64,000 nt of DNA from Flammeovirga sp. OC4 (GTDB lineage: Bacteria; Bacteroidota; Bacteroidia; Cytophagales; Flammeovirgaceae), in NCBI RefSeq assembly GCF_000812565.1, contig NZ_JTAM01000002.1:62001-126000 (forward strand), written 5' to 3'. The translations under genes were made by a program, and so were the position numbers. Shown here one piece after another: positions 1 through 10,047 of this stretch. Each line of letters opens with the position of its first letter. Position 1 is the first letter of the stretch. The notes under the pieces are model-generated. The model did not search any database and was not told the origin of the DNA. It worked only from the letters and a program-made list of their open reading frames with translations.

Positions 1-1552
1 CGATTAGTATTCTGGCTTTATCCTGAATTACCTCTTGAACTGTCTTTTTCTCAATTTTTCCCTCTAGCCAAGAAATAATATCAAAATACATAAATGGATG
101 TTTTTCGAATTGATCATTTTCCAAGGGCTTCAATAAGTCTTTTAATTCAATAAAAGCATTGGTTAGCTCATGATCATTCATATTTCGGGATAGCTTTTTC
201 AAGAATTTCATAATATAAATCTGAAACTTGAAAAGGTTGTCTTTACGCAACATGAAACGATAAGTCGACTTTACATAATAATCAACCAAGTCAGTATTTC
301 CCATTTCATAATGACAGATTAGATTGACGATTCGAGCATAAACGTGTACATCTTCACGCACATCCATTTCTAATGCGTCAGAATTAATAATTCTATTAAG
401 CCACTTAGAGGATAGTCTAAAATCACTTGCTCCAAAATAAAGGCAGGCAATTTTGTAATATAAAATTAGTCTAGAGTGCTTGTTGAGCTTTTCAATAAAG
501 AACTCGATGTTATTTAGAAGTAAATTGACTCTTTGAACACCCCCTGTAAAATCACCCAGCATAAACAAGCGGTTAAACTCATGTACGTAAGAGTATTTTA
601 AAAGCTTCATTTTGATATTCTCACTCAATTCAATCTTATCGTTGGAGCGGATTTTTCTGAAGAGTGATTTGGTCTCATTGAACTCTTTATATTTATAGAG
701 TTTGTATTGCCCTATTAATAAGTTGTTGATGGTTCTGATATAAACGTCTAATCGAGATGGGATCAGATCAGTATCATTATGAAAAATGTTAAGGCATTTT
801 TGAGCATAATCATAGCCTTTTTCTACCTCATGTGTAAAATAGTAAAAGCCGATATATAGTTCATAAAGTGATAATTTCTCATTGATGGAAAACTTATCTT
901 CATCAATAGAAAGGATATCATTGTTGACGAGGTCATTGACTTTCTTTAAATCCTTTTCACTTTTTACATAACCAACCTTAAGATAGAAGGCATTTAACTT
1001 TGCTGAAATGTTAGAGAACTTGTTGATTTGATTAATGCGATCGTTGGTATCTTGTACTTCTTGGATTAATTTATTTACCCTTCTTTGATTGTGTTTATCC
1101 AAAGTGTGCGTGAGTAAACTTTTTTCCCACCTTAGTATTTCCAAGAGTAACTCCAAGTGATCACTTTTCTGAGCTTTCTTTTTACTCTTTCTCAAAATAT
1201 CCGCACACTGTTCATACAACCCTCTATTATATAATAGTTCAGCATGATCAATCATTTCTCTGATTTCGGCATCTTCCATTTTTGTTAGATGAAATTGCCT
1301 TAATGCTTGTAGAATTCTTTTGTAGAGATGCGCTTTTAAATTGGAGAACTGAATAGGTTTTAACTCAGGAGTGGAAGCTAATAATTGCTCCTCATCAAAA
1401 ACATCTTGCTTGTCAATTAGTTCAAATAGAAGCATAAATTTTTTTGAAGAATTATTCTTCGATTCGTTAGAAACAAGTTTAAAATAACGCTTCTCACTTC
1501 TCGACATTGATTTAATTAACTGATATAAGTGATTTGATCTTTCCTTAGGCAT
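1..1552 (-). CDS. Large alpha-helical (TPR-like) protein, partial
   Basis: An open frame on the minus strand begins with ATG at 1550-1552 (MPKERSNHLY...) and runs without a stop through base 1, so at least 517 codons are present and the C-terminus lies outside the window. The translation is charged and helical throughout, with repeated patterns such as HAELLYNRGLYEQCADILRKS that resemble tetratricopeptide-type helical hairpins. There is no signal peptide or membrane segment, so it is probably cytoplasmic. Proteins of this style are common and uncharacterised in Bacteroidota, and I cannot name a function. It is divergent from leuA across about 200 bases. Confidence 0.8.
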   Translation of the reverse strand, partial: MPKERSNHLYQLIKSMSRSEKRYFKLVSNESKNNSSKKFMLLFELIDKQDVFDEEQLLASTPELKPIQFSNLKAHLYKRILQALRQFHLTKMEDAEIREMIDHAELLYNRGLYEQCADILRKSKKKAQKSDHLELLLEILRWEKSLLTHTLDKHNQRRVNKLIQEVQDTNDRINQINKFSNISAKLNAFYLKVGYVKSEKDLKKVNDLVNNDILSIDEDKFSINEKLSLYELYIGFYYFTHEVEKGYDYAQKCLNIFHNDTDLIPSRLDVYIRTINNLLIGQYKLYKYKEFNETKSLFRKIRSNDKIELSENIKMKLLKYSYVHEFNRLFMLGDFTGGVQRVNLLLNNIEFFIEKLNKHSRLILYYKIACLYFGASDFRLSSKWLNRIINSDALEMDVREDVHVYARIVNLICHYEMGNTDLVDYYVKSTYRFMLRKDNLFKFQIYIMKFLKKLSRNMNDHELTNAFIELKDLLKPLENDQFEKHPFMYFDIISWLEGKIEKKTVQEVIQDKARILI

Positions 1553-1652
1553 CGTATTTATTATGATCTTTAATAACCTTACACATTGCCAAATTTACAT
1601 TCTATTCACATAAATATTAAATTAAACATCGTAAAATGTATTTTTTTTTGTT

Positions 1653-1682
1653 TTTGATGCTTTTAATCACCCTTTACATTAG
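1653..1682 (+). promoter_or_regulatory. Candidate leuA promoter
   Basis: TTTTG at 1652-1656, an 18-base spacer, then TACATTAG at 1675-1682 resemble the Bacteroidota TTTG / TAnnTTTG promoter with one mismatch. It lies about 70 bases before the leuA start. The match is by eye only. Confidence 0.3.
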
Positions 1683-1752
1683 CAAAACAATACCAATAGA
1701 ATTGTTTTAAAAATAGATTATAACAGACACCTTTCAAGAAGTGTTTAAGCCT

Positions 1753-2907
1753 ATGAACGATAAAGTATTTATTTTCGACACAACGTTGCGAGACGGAGAA
1801 CAGGTACCAGGGTGCCGTTTGAATACAGAGGAGAAGTTAGTTATTGCACGTGCTCTCGAAAATCTTGGCGTTGACATTATAGAGGCGGGTTTCCCAATTT
1901 CAAGTCCTGGTGACTTTGAAGCAGTTAATAGAATTGCGAAAGAAATTAGAAATGCGACAGTCTGTGGTCTTACTAGAGCGGTTAAAAAAGACATTGAGGT
2001 TGCAGCAGAAGCGTTAAAGCCTGCGGCAAAACCAAGAATTCATACAGGGATCGGGACATCTGATCAACATATCTTCACTAAATTGCGTTTGGACAGAGAT
2101 CAAGTGATCGAAAGAGGCGTAGAGGCAGTGAAGTTGGCAAAAACTTTTGTAGAAGATGTTGAATTTTATGCAGAAGATGCAGGTAGAACAGATAATGTCT
2201 ATTTAGCTCGAGTCGTAGAGGCTGTCATCGCAGCCGGGGCCACAGTGGTAAACATCCCAGATACTACAGGATATTGTATCCCAGAAGAATACGGAGCTAA
2301 AATCAAGTTCTTAAAAGAGAACGTAAAAAATATTGACAAAGCGATCATTTCTACACACTGTCACAATGACTTAGGAATGGCAACAGCCAATTCGTTAGCA
2401 GGTGTAAGTAATGGAGCAAGACAAATTGAGTGTACTGTAAACGGCATTGGCGAACGTGCAGGTAACACTTCAATGGAAGAGGTAGTGATGGCAATGCGTA
2501 AGCATAACATGTTGAACTTCGACACTGCTATTCACACTCAAAAGATTTATGAAATCAGCCGTTTGGTATCTAGTACTATGAACATGCCAGTTCAACCAAA
2601 CAAAGCAATTGTAGGTGATAATGCATTCTCTCACTCATCAGGTATACACCAAGACGGTGTGATCAAGAGTAGAGATAACTATGAAATTATCGATCCTGCA
2701 GAAGTAGGCGTTTCAGAGTCTTCTATTGTATTGACTGCAAGAAGCGGTAGAGCGGCGTTATTCTATCGTTTACAGAAATTGGGTCATACTTTAGATCACG
2801 ATGTTTTAGAGGAGGCTTACAAAGCGTTCTTGAAAAAAGCAGATACAGTACAAACTGTAGAAGACGAGCACCTAGAAGAATTGCTTCAAGTGCTTAAGGT
2901 TGCCTAA
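1753..2907 (+). CDS. leuA: 2-isopropylmalate synthase, short form
   Basis: Condenses acetyl-CoA with 2-oxoisovalerate, the first step of leucine synthesis, in the cytoplasm. The HMGL-like TIM barrel is clear: DTTLRDGEQ at residues 9-17 carries the catalytic Arg and metal-binding Asp, and HCHND at 202-206 gives two metal-binding histidines. I start at ATG 1753 (MNDKVFIFD), the usual beginning of the family; an in-frame GTG 12 bases upstream adds MFKP and looks accidental. At 385 residues it lacks the roughly 120-residue C-terminal LeuA dimer domain that binds leucine in the approximately 510-residue enzymes, so leucine feedback through that domain is not expected. No other leu gene is adjacent. 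A citramalate or homocitrate synthase role cannot be excluded by sequence alone. Confidence 0.88.
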   Translation: MNDKVFIFDTTLRDGEQVPGCRLNTEEKLVIARALENLGVDIIEAGFPISSPGDFEAVNRIAKEIRNATVCGLTRAVKKDIEVAAEALKPAAKPRIHTGIGTSDQHIFTKLRLDRDQVIERGVEAVKLAKTFVEDVEFYAEDAGRTDNVYLARVVEAVIAAGATVVNIPDTTGYCIPEEYGAKIKFLKENVKNIDKAIISTHCHNDLGMATANSLAGVSNGARQIECTVNGIGERAGNTSMEEVVMAMRKHNMLNFDTAIHTQKIYEISRLVSSTMNMPVQPNKAIVGDNAFSHSSGIHQDGVIKSRDNYEIIDPAEVGVSESSIVLTARSGRAALFYRLQKLGHTLDHDVLEEAYKAFLKKADTVQTVEDEHLEELLQVLKVA

Positions 2908-2988
2908 TGGTAACTTATTAAAGAGAATTTATGTTTATATGTGTTTATATATGGTTAAAAACCATTTATGGTTAGTATGTGGTAAGTG

Positions 2989-3018
2989 CGGCTTCCGATT
3001 GGAGGCCGTTCTTTTTTT
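2989..3018 (+). terminator. Rho-independent terminator after leuA
   Basis: CGGCTTCC, loop GATT, GGAGGCCG gives an 8-bp stem with one G-U pair, followed by TTCTTTTTTT. It lies 80 bases after the leuA stop. Confidence 0.75.
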
Positions 3019-3045
3019 GTCTTGTGATTTTTAAGGTGATTATAG

Positions 3046-3069
3046 AAGGCTCATTTGATGGGCTTTTTT
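3046..3069 (+). terminator. Second terminator-like hairpin
   Basis: AAGGCTC and GGGCTTT pair with G-U wobbles across a 7-base loop, ending in a T run. It is probably a backup to the leuA terminator just upstream. Confidence 0.4.
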
Positions 3070-3392
3070 GTTTTAAAAATGTTAAAATAACACTTGTCTT
3101 ATTACTGTACTTTTTCTTTGGCAGTACAGCTCAAAAACTGTCAACTCAAAAGAAATCTTCGATTATTTCTAACTTTTTATAAAATATTACTCTTTTTTTT
3201 AATTAAATGTGATAAGTGTTGTTGTGTTTTTTACAAATAAGTCAGATCATTTTACTAAAAGTTTAATACATATCTGTATTTAAGTCGTTATTTTTTAATA
3301 TTAATAAAAACTGACTTTTAGCAGTTAAAAGTGTGGTCAAAAAAATACTTAAAAGGTGTTCATATCCCATAAATTGATCTTAAGAAACCTCC

Positions 3393-3652
3393 TACATTTG
3401 TAATGTACAAAAACAAAAAATATGTATTTCATTTCATACTAGATAGATTTATTGATAATAATAACAACAACAATCGGAATTAATTTAACAGTAATGTTCT
3501 CATACTTTTTGCCATGTAAATAGTTTGAAGCGTTTATTAAAAACGTGTTTTTATTCCAATTCAATTATTTATTAACTTATCATCAAAATTGTTCCAACAT
3601 AAGTATTACCAATAATGACACTCTTCAAAATTTGAAGGGTGTCATTTTTTTT
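3393..3652 (+). ncRNA. Candidate small RNA gene (promoter box to terminator, no ORF)
   Basis: The 970-base gap between leuA and the DUF423 gene contains TACATTTG at 3393-3400, an exact match to the Bacteroidota TAnnTTTG box, with TTG 16 bases upstream at 3374-3376. It also contains a very strong terminator at 3614-3652, with a stem of about 16 bp (AATGACACTCTTCAAA paired with its complement) followed by eight T. No start codon between them opens more than a few codons. A transcript of about 245 nt is therefore possible. No known RNA family was recognised. The hairpin could also simply insulate the downstream gene. Confidence 0.3.
3614..3652 (+). terminator. Strong intrinsic terminator with no upstream ORF
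   Basis: The arms AATGACACTCTTCAAA and TTTGAAGGGTGTCATT pair almost completely (one G-U) and are followed by TTTTTTTT. Confidence 0.75.
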
Positions 3653-3878
3653 GCCTTTAAGGTTTAAAACTAAAATTCCCTACTTCATCCTTAAATTTTG
3701 AGTTCCTAACATGCACTTAATAAATTTCCAATTACATTTGTCTTAAGTACTATGTAGAATAAAAAAGTCTACAGGCTTTTTGAGATATTGGTCCAAGTCA
3801 CGCTTTTAGCTCAAGATTTGAACCATTTTCAGTTTTTTATGAAAAACCCTTTTACATATCTATAAACCAACAAACAAA

Positions 3879-4247
3879 ATGGAGAAAAGAATTATACAAA
3901 TTGGAGCTATTTTTTGTGCACTTGCCGTTGCTATTGGAGCATTTGGAGCGCATGGATTAAAACCTACCTTAGAGCAATTTGGTAGAATATAGACATTTGA
4001 GACAGCAGTGAAATATCATTTTTATCACGGATTGGGCCTGCTTATTTTAGGTGCTTTAGCGAGTAAACTAGAAACGAGCTGGTTGAAATGGTCTGCTGTA
4101 TTTATGGTGCTGGGTATCCTTATTTTCTCCGGAAGTTTATATATATTGTCATTGACAGGAATTACATGGTTAGGAGCTATTACTCCTATAGGAGGTGTGG
4201 CTTTTATTGCTGCTTGGGTTGCATTGGTTTTTGGGGTAAAAAAATAA
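3879..4247 (+). pseudogene. DUF423 (YgdD-type) small membrane protein, interrupted by an amber codon
   Basis: Reading from ATG 3879 gives a typical DUF423 N-terminus (GAIFCALAVAIGAFGAHGL, the conserved GAFGAHGL signature), then TAG at 3990-3992. The same frame continues directly into TFETAVKYHFYHGLGLL and three further hydrophobic helices, ending at 4247. No frameshift or deletion is needed: one base change in one codon (GAG, CAG or AAG to TAG) would restore a 122-residue protein. In homologs the stop falls just before the conserved TFETAVKYH segment. Either the gene is a fresh pseudogene, the stop is read through, or there is a base error. A GTG at 4008 could only yield the last 79 residues. 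Function of the family is unknown. Confidence 0.8.
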
Positions 4248-4374
4248 AGGTGAATCATAGCTCCTCTATAACAGAAAAGTAGCGATCGCCCCTTGAATTG
4301 ATCATCAATAAAAATAATTGGTTTGAAGTCGGTAGGTTGTAAATTAGTACTACCATCAAAAGAAGAAAGAAAAG

Positions 4375-6072
4375 ATGAATAAGCAGTGGAAATTACTCCC
4401 TGAACCTAAAGAAGAATACGTCAAAGCTTTATTAAAGCAGCCCAATGTACCTAAAGTCATTGCTAGTTTATTGGCACAAAGAGGTGTACATACCATTTAT
4501 AGTGCGCGTGACTATTTTCGACCAACCTTAGAAAAGTTACACGATCCGTTTCTAATGAAGGATATGGATGTGGCAGTAGCACGTCTTACGTTGGCGATTG
4601 AAAAAGGGGAACGTATTCTTTTTTACGGAGATTATGATGTAGATGGAACGAGTGCTGTTGCTTTATTTATGCATTTCTTTCAAGACTTTTACCCTAATAT
4701 CGATTTCTATGTGCCTGATAAGTACACTGAGGGGTATGGTGTTTCATTAAGAGGCATTGAATATGCGGCGACAACCAATTGTCAATTGATTATTTCGTTA
4801 GATTGTGGTAGTTTGAATCATGAAGAGATTGCAGAGTCAGTCCATAGAAATATAGATTTTATAGTTTGTGATCATCATCAAGTAGGAGATGAATTACCCA
4901 AAGCTACAGCCGTTTTAAATCCTCAAAGAAGTGATTGTAACTATCCATTTAAAGGACTTTCAGGATGTGGAGTAGGCTTTAAATTGTTGCAAGGGTTTTG
5001 CCAGAAACATGGTATTGACCCAACACCATTATGGCAACACTTGGATTTGGTGGTATTGGGCACATCTTGTGATGTTGTCCCTATGTTGGATGAAAATCGA
5101 GTGTTGTGTAATCAAGGTATCCAATATTTAAGGAATACAGATAAAGAAGGTTTAAAGGCATTATTTACAGTATTAAACTTAACGCCCGCAGATCTGAAGT
5201 TACAAGATTTGGGTTATAATTTTGGTCCTTTGATTAATTCAGCGGGTAGAATTGCTCATGCTCAAATTGCGGCAGAGGTCTTATCGTCCAAAGACCCTAA
5301 AGAAGCTTTGGAGCAAGCCAAAGAGTTAGGACGTATCAATGATTTAAGAAAGAAGTATGATACCCAAAATACCAAAGAAGCATTAGAAATTGCAGAGGCA
5401 GAACAAAATCAAAGTGCTTTAGTTTTATACAATGAAAACTGGCACAAAGGAGTTTTAGGTATTGTTGCTTCCAGGTGTGCTGAGAAATTGGGGAAGCCCA
5501 CCGTGGCTTTAACGCTATCAAGAGGAGAAGTGACAGGTTCGGCGAGAGGTATTGGTGATTTTGATATTCATGCCGTATTGTCTAACTGTCAGGATTTACT
5601 TTTGAAGTTTGGAGGTCATACCTCAGCGGCAGGTGTGTCATTAAAGGAGGAAAATTTGTCAGCTTTTAAACAAAAATTTGTGGCGGAAGTAGACAAATTT
5701 ACGAATGGAAAGGAATTTGTATCGGAGGTAAAAGTAGATTTAAATGTAAATCTATCCGATCTAGATCTTACTACCGCCGGGATAATTGAGAAAATGAGGC
5801 CTTTTGGGCATGATAACCCTCCACCTGTTTTTCAAGCCAACAATGTTGTTGTTGACGGTACTCCAAGAGTGTTGAAAGACAAACACCTTAAGATGAAAAT
5901 TAGCCAGGGAAAAGGAGAACAAAAATTTGACGCTATTGCTTTTAATCAGGTAGAACAGATAGAAGCATGTGTAGGAGGCAAATTAGATATACTTTTTAGA
6001 TTGGAAATCAATGAGTTTAGAGGAAATAAAAATCTTCAACTCAATATTAAAGAAATTAAGCCGTCAGAATAG
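4375..6072 (+). CDS. recJ: Single-stranded-DNA-specific 5'-3' exonuclease RecJ
   Basis: Degrades single-stranded DNA from 5' ends during RecF-pathway recombination and mismatch repair. The DHH phosphoesterase core is complete: GDYDVDG at residues 85-91 with metal-binding Asp residues, LDCGS near 142, and DHH at 166-168. The DHHA1 RNA-binding-like module follows (LKFGGHTSAAG near 415) and an OB-like C-terminal domain closes the protein. The length of 565 residues is normal for the family. The start ATG follows a purine-rich AAGAAAGAAAAG. It is followed after 30 bases by a rhomboid gene on the same strand, so cotranscription is likely. Confidence 0.95.
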   Translation: MNKQWKLLPEPKEEYVKALLKQPNVPKVIASLLAQRGVHTIYSARDYFRPTLEKLHDPFLMKDMDVAVARLTLAIEKGERILFYGDYDVDGTSAVALFMHFFQDFYPNIDFYVPDKYTEGYGVSLRGIEYAATTNCQLIISLDCGSLNHEEIAESVHRNIDFIVCDHHQVGDELPKATAVLNPQRSDCNYPFKGLSGCGVGFKLLQGFCQKHGIDPTPLWQHLDLVVLGTSCDVVPMLDENRVLCNQGIQYLRNTDKEGLKALFTVLNLTPADLKLQDLGYNFGPLINSAGRIAHAQIAAEVLSSKDPKEALEQAKELGRINDLRKKYDTQNTKEALEIAEAEQNQSALVLYNENWHKGVLGIVASRCAEKLGKPTVALTLSRGEVTGSARGIGDFDIHAVLSNCQDLLLKFGGHTSAAGVSLKEENLSAFKQKFVAEVDKFTNGKEFVSEVKVDLNVNLSDLDLTTAGIIEKMRPFGHDNPPPVFQANNVVVDGTPRVLKDKHLKMKISQGKGEQKFDAIAFNQVEQIEACVGGKLDILFRLEINEFRGNKNLQLNIKEIKPSE

Positions 6073-6102
6073 TTTTTTGAGGGTGAAGACTAAATAATAA
6101 AT

Positions 6103-7002
6103 ATGGGACAGAACTTAACACCTTATGTTAAAATACTCCTGATTATGAATTTAGTAATTTTTGCATTGCCGTTTTTGGGAAGCATATTACCAAATTTATC
6201 ACCAGGGTATATCGAAGCTTTTATTTTTGATTCATTAGCCTATCATCACCCTTGGTCTGAGAAATTCCAAATATTTCAACCTGTCACATATATGTTTGTG
6301 CATAGTGGTTTTGGGCATTTGTTTTCCAATATGTTTGCTCTTTTTATTTTTGGGCCAATGTTGGAAAATGTTCTTGGTTCTAAGCGTTTTCTAGCACTTT
6401 ATTTCTTTACAGGAATCTTTGGAGGAGCATTATATGGTTTAGTCAACTTTTATGAGGTTTATAATATAGAACTATTAGGGGCTGAATATATGTTGAATCA
6501 GACTCCAGAGAATTTTTATAATTTTGTTTCTAATGTGCCTGACTATCAGTTGTTCCAAGGAGAAGGAGTACTTAGTATATTGAAGTATGGAAATCAAAAT
6601 TACTTACCGTATGTTAGTTCTGTAGGGAATGTGTCATTGTATGATTTTGCTGAGAATACATTTTTCTCTGCTCCGGCAAATACAGATTATAAACAAATGG
6701 GAGATTTGATTGTGAAATTTTTCCATGATAGAAAAATCAACACTCCAATGATGGGTGCTTCAGGAGCAATTTTTGGTATTCTTTTCACATTTGCCTTTTT
6801 GTTCCCTAATCTAAAATTGATGCTTTTATTCCCTCCTATTCCAATCAGAGCAAAGTACTTGGTAGGAGCATATATATTGTATGAAACGTATGAACTTTTG
6901 AATCAAAATCCAGCTGACAATGTAGCGCATTTAGCCCATTTGGGAGGTGCTTTGTTTGCCTATATTTTGATGAAAAAATGGAAATACCAAAGCTATCAAT
7001 AG
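6103..7002 (+). CDS. Rhomboid-family intramembrane serine protease (first of two)
   Basis: Cleaves membrane-spanning substrates within the inner membrane. Six or so hydrophobic helices are visible. The catalytic serine is in GASG (S220) and the partner histidine in HLAHLGG (H279); the conserved HSGFGHLFSNMF motif of transmembrane segment 2 is near residues 67-78. An insertion of roughly 80 residues between helices 3 and 4 (about 125-205) is not typical and is probably a periplasmic loop. It sits 30 bases after recJ and 209 bases before a second rhomboid gene. Substrates are unknown. Confidence 0.92.
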   Translation: MGQNLTPYVKILLIMNLVIFALPFLGSILPNLSPGYIEAFIFDSLAYHHPWSEKFQIFQPVTYMFVHSGFGHLFSNMFALFIFGPMLENVLGSKRFLALYFFTGIFGGALYGLVNFYEVYNIELLGAEYMLNQTPENFYNFVSNVPDYQLFQGEGVLSILKYGNQNYLPYVSSVGNVSLYDFAENTFFSAPANTDYKQMGDLIVKFFHDRKINTPMMGASGAIFGILFTFAFLFPNLKLMLLFPPIPIRAKYLVGAYILYETYELLNQNPADNVAHLAHLGGALFAYILMKKWKYQSYQ

Positions 7003-7211
7003 TGGCATATCAATGATAAAATAACCATAGGTGAAGTACTTGTAAAAGAGGACTTCATCTATCTAATATAAAAATGTAAAAAGGGATGAATAATTGGGAA
7101 CATTTTTAAAAGTAAGGGATTTTCCGTAAATTAAAATACCTAATACTTAAACCTTTGTGATTAAAGTAGGTTTTCTAATTATCACCCATTAAACCTTTAT
7201 TTTAACTTCTT

Positions 7212-8129
7212 ATGAATGGCTTTATCTCCGATTTAAAGTATACATGGAACAAACCTGGAAGTGGGCTACTTCGACTGATTATCGTTAATGTTGTCGTATA
7301 TGTTTTTATGAGCTTATTGATGCTTGTATTTAAACTATCAGGTTTACATGGTATTTATGATCAATATATATTTAGCAATGTAGCCTTACCACCTTATATC
7401 TATGACGCTGTCGTGAAGCCTTGGACGTTGATCACGTACTTCTTTATGCACAGTATGAGTGACTTCTTTCATATCCTTTTCAATATGTTAATCATGTATT
7501 GGTTTGGGATAATATTCACGGAGTTTTTAGGGGATAAGAAGTTAGTTGCTCTTTATTTTCTTGGCGGTATTGCCGGTGGCCTAGCCTATTTATTAATGTA
7601 CAATGTGGTTCCTTATTACAGAGGTCACATGGAAATGGTCAGCGGATTGATTGGTGCCTCAGCTTGTGTATATGCAATTGTAGTAGGTGCCGCAACGATT
7701 GCCCCTGATTATAGAATAAACCTTTTGTTTGTAGGTCCTGTAAAAATCAAATATTTAGCTGCAGTTTATATCTTCTTGTCATTGATTCAATCAGCAGGAA
7801 GTAATGCAGGAGGGGAGATTGCTCATTTAGGTGGTGCTTTGATGGGATTTTCTTATGTCTCTCTATTAAAAAGGGGAACAGACCTTGGTAAGCCGTTGTA
7901 TGCTATGACCAATTTCTTTACCAACTTAATTAAGTCTGATAGAAAGTTGAAAGTGGTTCATAGATCAAAAGGCAAGGCAACCAATAAAACACAAACTACT
8001 AAAACAACTAATCAGCCTACACAAGACAGTGTAGATGAGATTCTTGATAAAATTTCAGAAAGAGGGTACGAAGGCTTGACACAAGAAGAAAAAGAAATTC
8101 TTTTCAAGGCAAGTCAACGTAAACACTAA
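7212..8129 (+). CDS. Rhomboid-family intramembrane serine protease (second of two)
   Basis: A second, divergent rhomboid with the HSMSDFFHILFNM signature, catalytic serine in GASA (S150) and histidine in IAHLGGA (H205). The usual GxSG is GASA here, so the residue after the serine is Ala rather than Gly. After the last helix there is a basic, Thr-rich cytoplasmic linker and a short helical tail (DEILDKISERGYEGLTQEEK) that recurs at the C-terminus of Bacteroidota rhomboids. It probably acts in the inner membrane. It follows the first rhomboid gene after 209 bases and may have its own promoter. Confidence 0.92.
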   Translation: MNGFISDLKYTWNKPGSGLLRLIIVNVVVYVFMSLLMLVFKLSGLHGIYDQYIFSNVALPPYIYDAVVKPWTLITYFFMHSMSDFFHILFNMLIMYWFGIIFTEFLGDKKLVALYFLGGIAGGLAYLLMYNVVPYYRGHMEMVSGLIGASACVYAIVVGAATIAPDYRINLLFVGPVKIKYLAAVYIFLSLIQSAGSNAGGEIAHLGGALMGFSYVSLLKRGTDLGKPLYAMTNFFTNLIKSDRKLKVVHRSKGKATNKTQTTKTTNQPTQDSVDEILDKISERGYEGLTQEEKEILFKASQRKH

Positions 8130-8224
8130 AAATAATTTGTGAATAGGTAAAATGAGGAGTATAATTTTATCATTCTGTATAGTGTAATTCCCTTTATTTT
8201 ATTAATATTGTAATGAAATAGCTT

Positions 8225-8258
8225 AAAAGTCATTTTTTCTTAAAAGAATGACTTTTTT
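8225..8258 (+). terminator. Terminator after the rhomboid pair
   Basis: AAAAGTCATT and AATGACTTTT pair around an internal loop and are followed by TTTTG; it lies about 95 bases after the second rhomboid stop. Confidence 0.6.
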
Positions 8259-8400
8259 GTTTGTGAAAATTAAAAAGTAACAATCGAGCACAATTGAAAG
8301 TGTAGTATTATAAACAGCAGAATAACCAGGCATTGATAACCTATTATTTTTTGAACTGCTCTACACTGACTACCAACGCTTTGAAATAAATACATAGCAT

Positions 8401-9858
8401 ATGGATAAGGCAATTTTAGACAAATATGAACTTGTAGTAGGATTGGAAGTTCATTCACAATTACAGACTAAAAGTAAAATTTTTGCTTCAGACCCAACAA
8501 CCTACGGTCAGGATCCTAATGTTAATGTCAGTACAATTACTCTTGCATTGCCAGGTACATTACCCAAAGTGAATAAATCTGTTGTGGAATATTCTATTAA
8601 AATGGGATTGGCATGTCATTGTAAAATTTCAGAATATCAATTCTTCGATAGAAAAAACTATTTCTATCCAGATTTACCAAAAGGATATCAAACAACTCAA
8701 GATAAAACACCAATCTGTATTGGTGGCCATGTAGATGTAGTGACTAAAGCAGGTGATAAATTTACAGTGGTCTTAAACCGTATTCATATGGAAGAAGACG
8801 CTGGAAAATCAACACACTTAGAGGGGTCACCTGATACTTTGGTGGATTTGAACAGAGCAGGAGTGCCATTGATGGAAATCGTGACAGAACCTTGTATTCA
8901 TGATTCAGCTGTAGCAGCAGCCTTTGTAGGTGAAATCCGTAAGATTGTTCGCTACTTAGAAGTATCTGATGGTAATATGGAAGAGGGTTCATTACGTTGT
9001 GACGCCAATGTTTCTGTACGTTTGAAAGGCGATACTAAGTTGGGGCAAAAATGTGAGATCAAGAACATGAACTCCATGCGTAACATTCAGAGAGCAATCG
9101 ACTATGAAATGCAACGTCAGATTGGCATGATTGAGAAAGGAGAGGAGATCATTTCAGAAACAAGGACATTTAATGTTGAGACTGGTAAAACTTATGGTAT
9201 GAGAACCAAAGAGACATTAAATGATTATAGATATTTCCCATGCCCAGATTTACCTCCAATGATTGTTAAACCTGAATGGGTGGAGAAAATCAAGCAAGAA
9301 ATGCCAAGCCTACCTTATGAGTTGGTAGAGAAGTTCATTGCAGAATATAAGCTTTCAGAAGCAGATGCCTATCAACTGACTGAAACAAGAGAGACGGCTT
9401 CTTACTTTGAAGCTTTATGTAATGCTACTAAAAACTTCAAGTCGGCTGCGAATTGGATGAACGGTCCATTGAAATCGATGGTAAATGAGAGTGGTACTTC
9501 TTATGCAGAATTACCTGTTCAACCTGCTCAAGTGGCTGAAATTATTGGATTGGTAGATGATAAAAAAGTAAGTCATGCAGCAGCAACACAACAATTATTG
9601 AAAGCAGTGGCGGAGCGTGAAGGAAGCAAGCCTGAGGAAGTAGCTAAAGAGTTGGACTTGATTCAAGATAGTGGAGACGACTTCTTGGTACCATTAATTG
9701 AGCAAGCAATTGCGAAATTCCCGGATAAAGCGAAAGCGTACAAAAAAGGAAAGAAAAACCTTTTGGGATTATTTATGGGAGAGGTGATGAAGTTGGCAAA
9801 AGGTAAAGCTGATCCTCAAAAAACAAATCAATTGCTAAGAGAAGCATTGGAAAAATAA
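8401..9858 (+). CDS. gatB: Aspartyl/glutamyl-tRNA amidotransferase subunit B
   Basis: The GatCAB complex converts Glu-tRNA(Gln), and often Asp-tRNA(Asn), to the amidated forms; GatB is the kinase/tRNA-binding subunit. The N-terminal signature VVGLEVHSQLQTKSKIF, the FDRKNYFYPDLPKGYQ block and the HMEEDAGKSTH block are intact, followed by a helical and YqeY-like tail (about 330-485). The length of 485 residues is standard. gatA and gatC are not in the window. The gene stands alone with a hairpin downstream. Confidence 0.97.
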   Translation: MDKAILDKYELVVGLEVHSQLQTKSKIFASDPTTYGQDPNVNVSTITLALPGTLPKVNKSVVEYSIKMGLACHCKISEYQFFDRKNYFYPDLPKGYQTTQDKTPICIGGHVDVVTKAGDKFTVVLNRIHMEEDAGKSTHLEGSPDTLVDLNRAGVPLMEIVTEPCIHDSAVAAAFVGEIRKIVRYLEVSDGNMEEGSLRCDANVSVRLKGDTKLGQKCEIKNMNSMRNIQRAIDYEMQRQIGMIEKGEEIISETRTFNVETGKTYGMRTKETLNDYRYFPCPDLPPMIVKPEWVEKIKQEMPSLPYELVEKFIAEYKLSEADAYQLTETRETASYFEALCNATKNFKSAANWMNGPLKSMVNESGTSYAELPVQPAQVAEIIGLVDDKKVSHAAATQQLLKAVAEREGSKPEEVAKELDLIQDSGDDFLVPLIEQAIAKFPDKAKAYKKGKKNLLGLFMGEVMKLAKGKADPQKTNQLLREALEK

Positions 9859-9912
9859 AGATCTGTGTATATTGCATAAGGAAGTAGTACATCAAACCTG
9901 ATGGAATACTTA

Positions 9913-9948
9913 GAAAGCACCTTGTTTTGGATTGAACAAGGTGCTTTC
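9913..9948 (+). terminator. Perfect 14-bp hairpin after gatB
   Basis: GAAAGCACCTTGTT, an 8-base loop, and AACAAGGTGCTTTC pair perfectly. The T tract after it is poor (TCAGTAAAA), so it may be a transcript-end stabiliser rather than a classic terminator. Confidence 0.5.
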
Positions 9949-10047
9949 TCAGTAAAATATTTATTTTATTTATGCTTTGAAGAAGGTGGGTAAAGTAGAC
10001 ATTATTACTGCATAATAAAGAACATAGCAACTTGTAAACGTATAATT

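Noticed and set aside
2979-3182. 67-codon plus-strand frame after leuA
   Set aside because: It runs straight through two terminator hairpins and has no family features.
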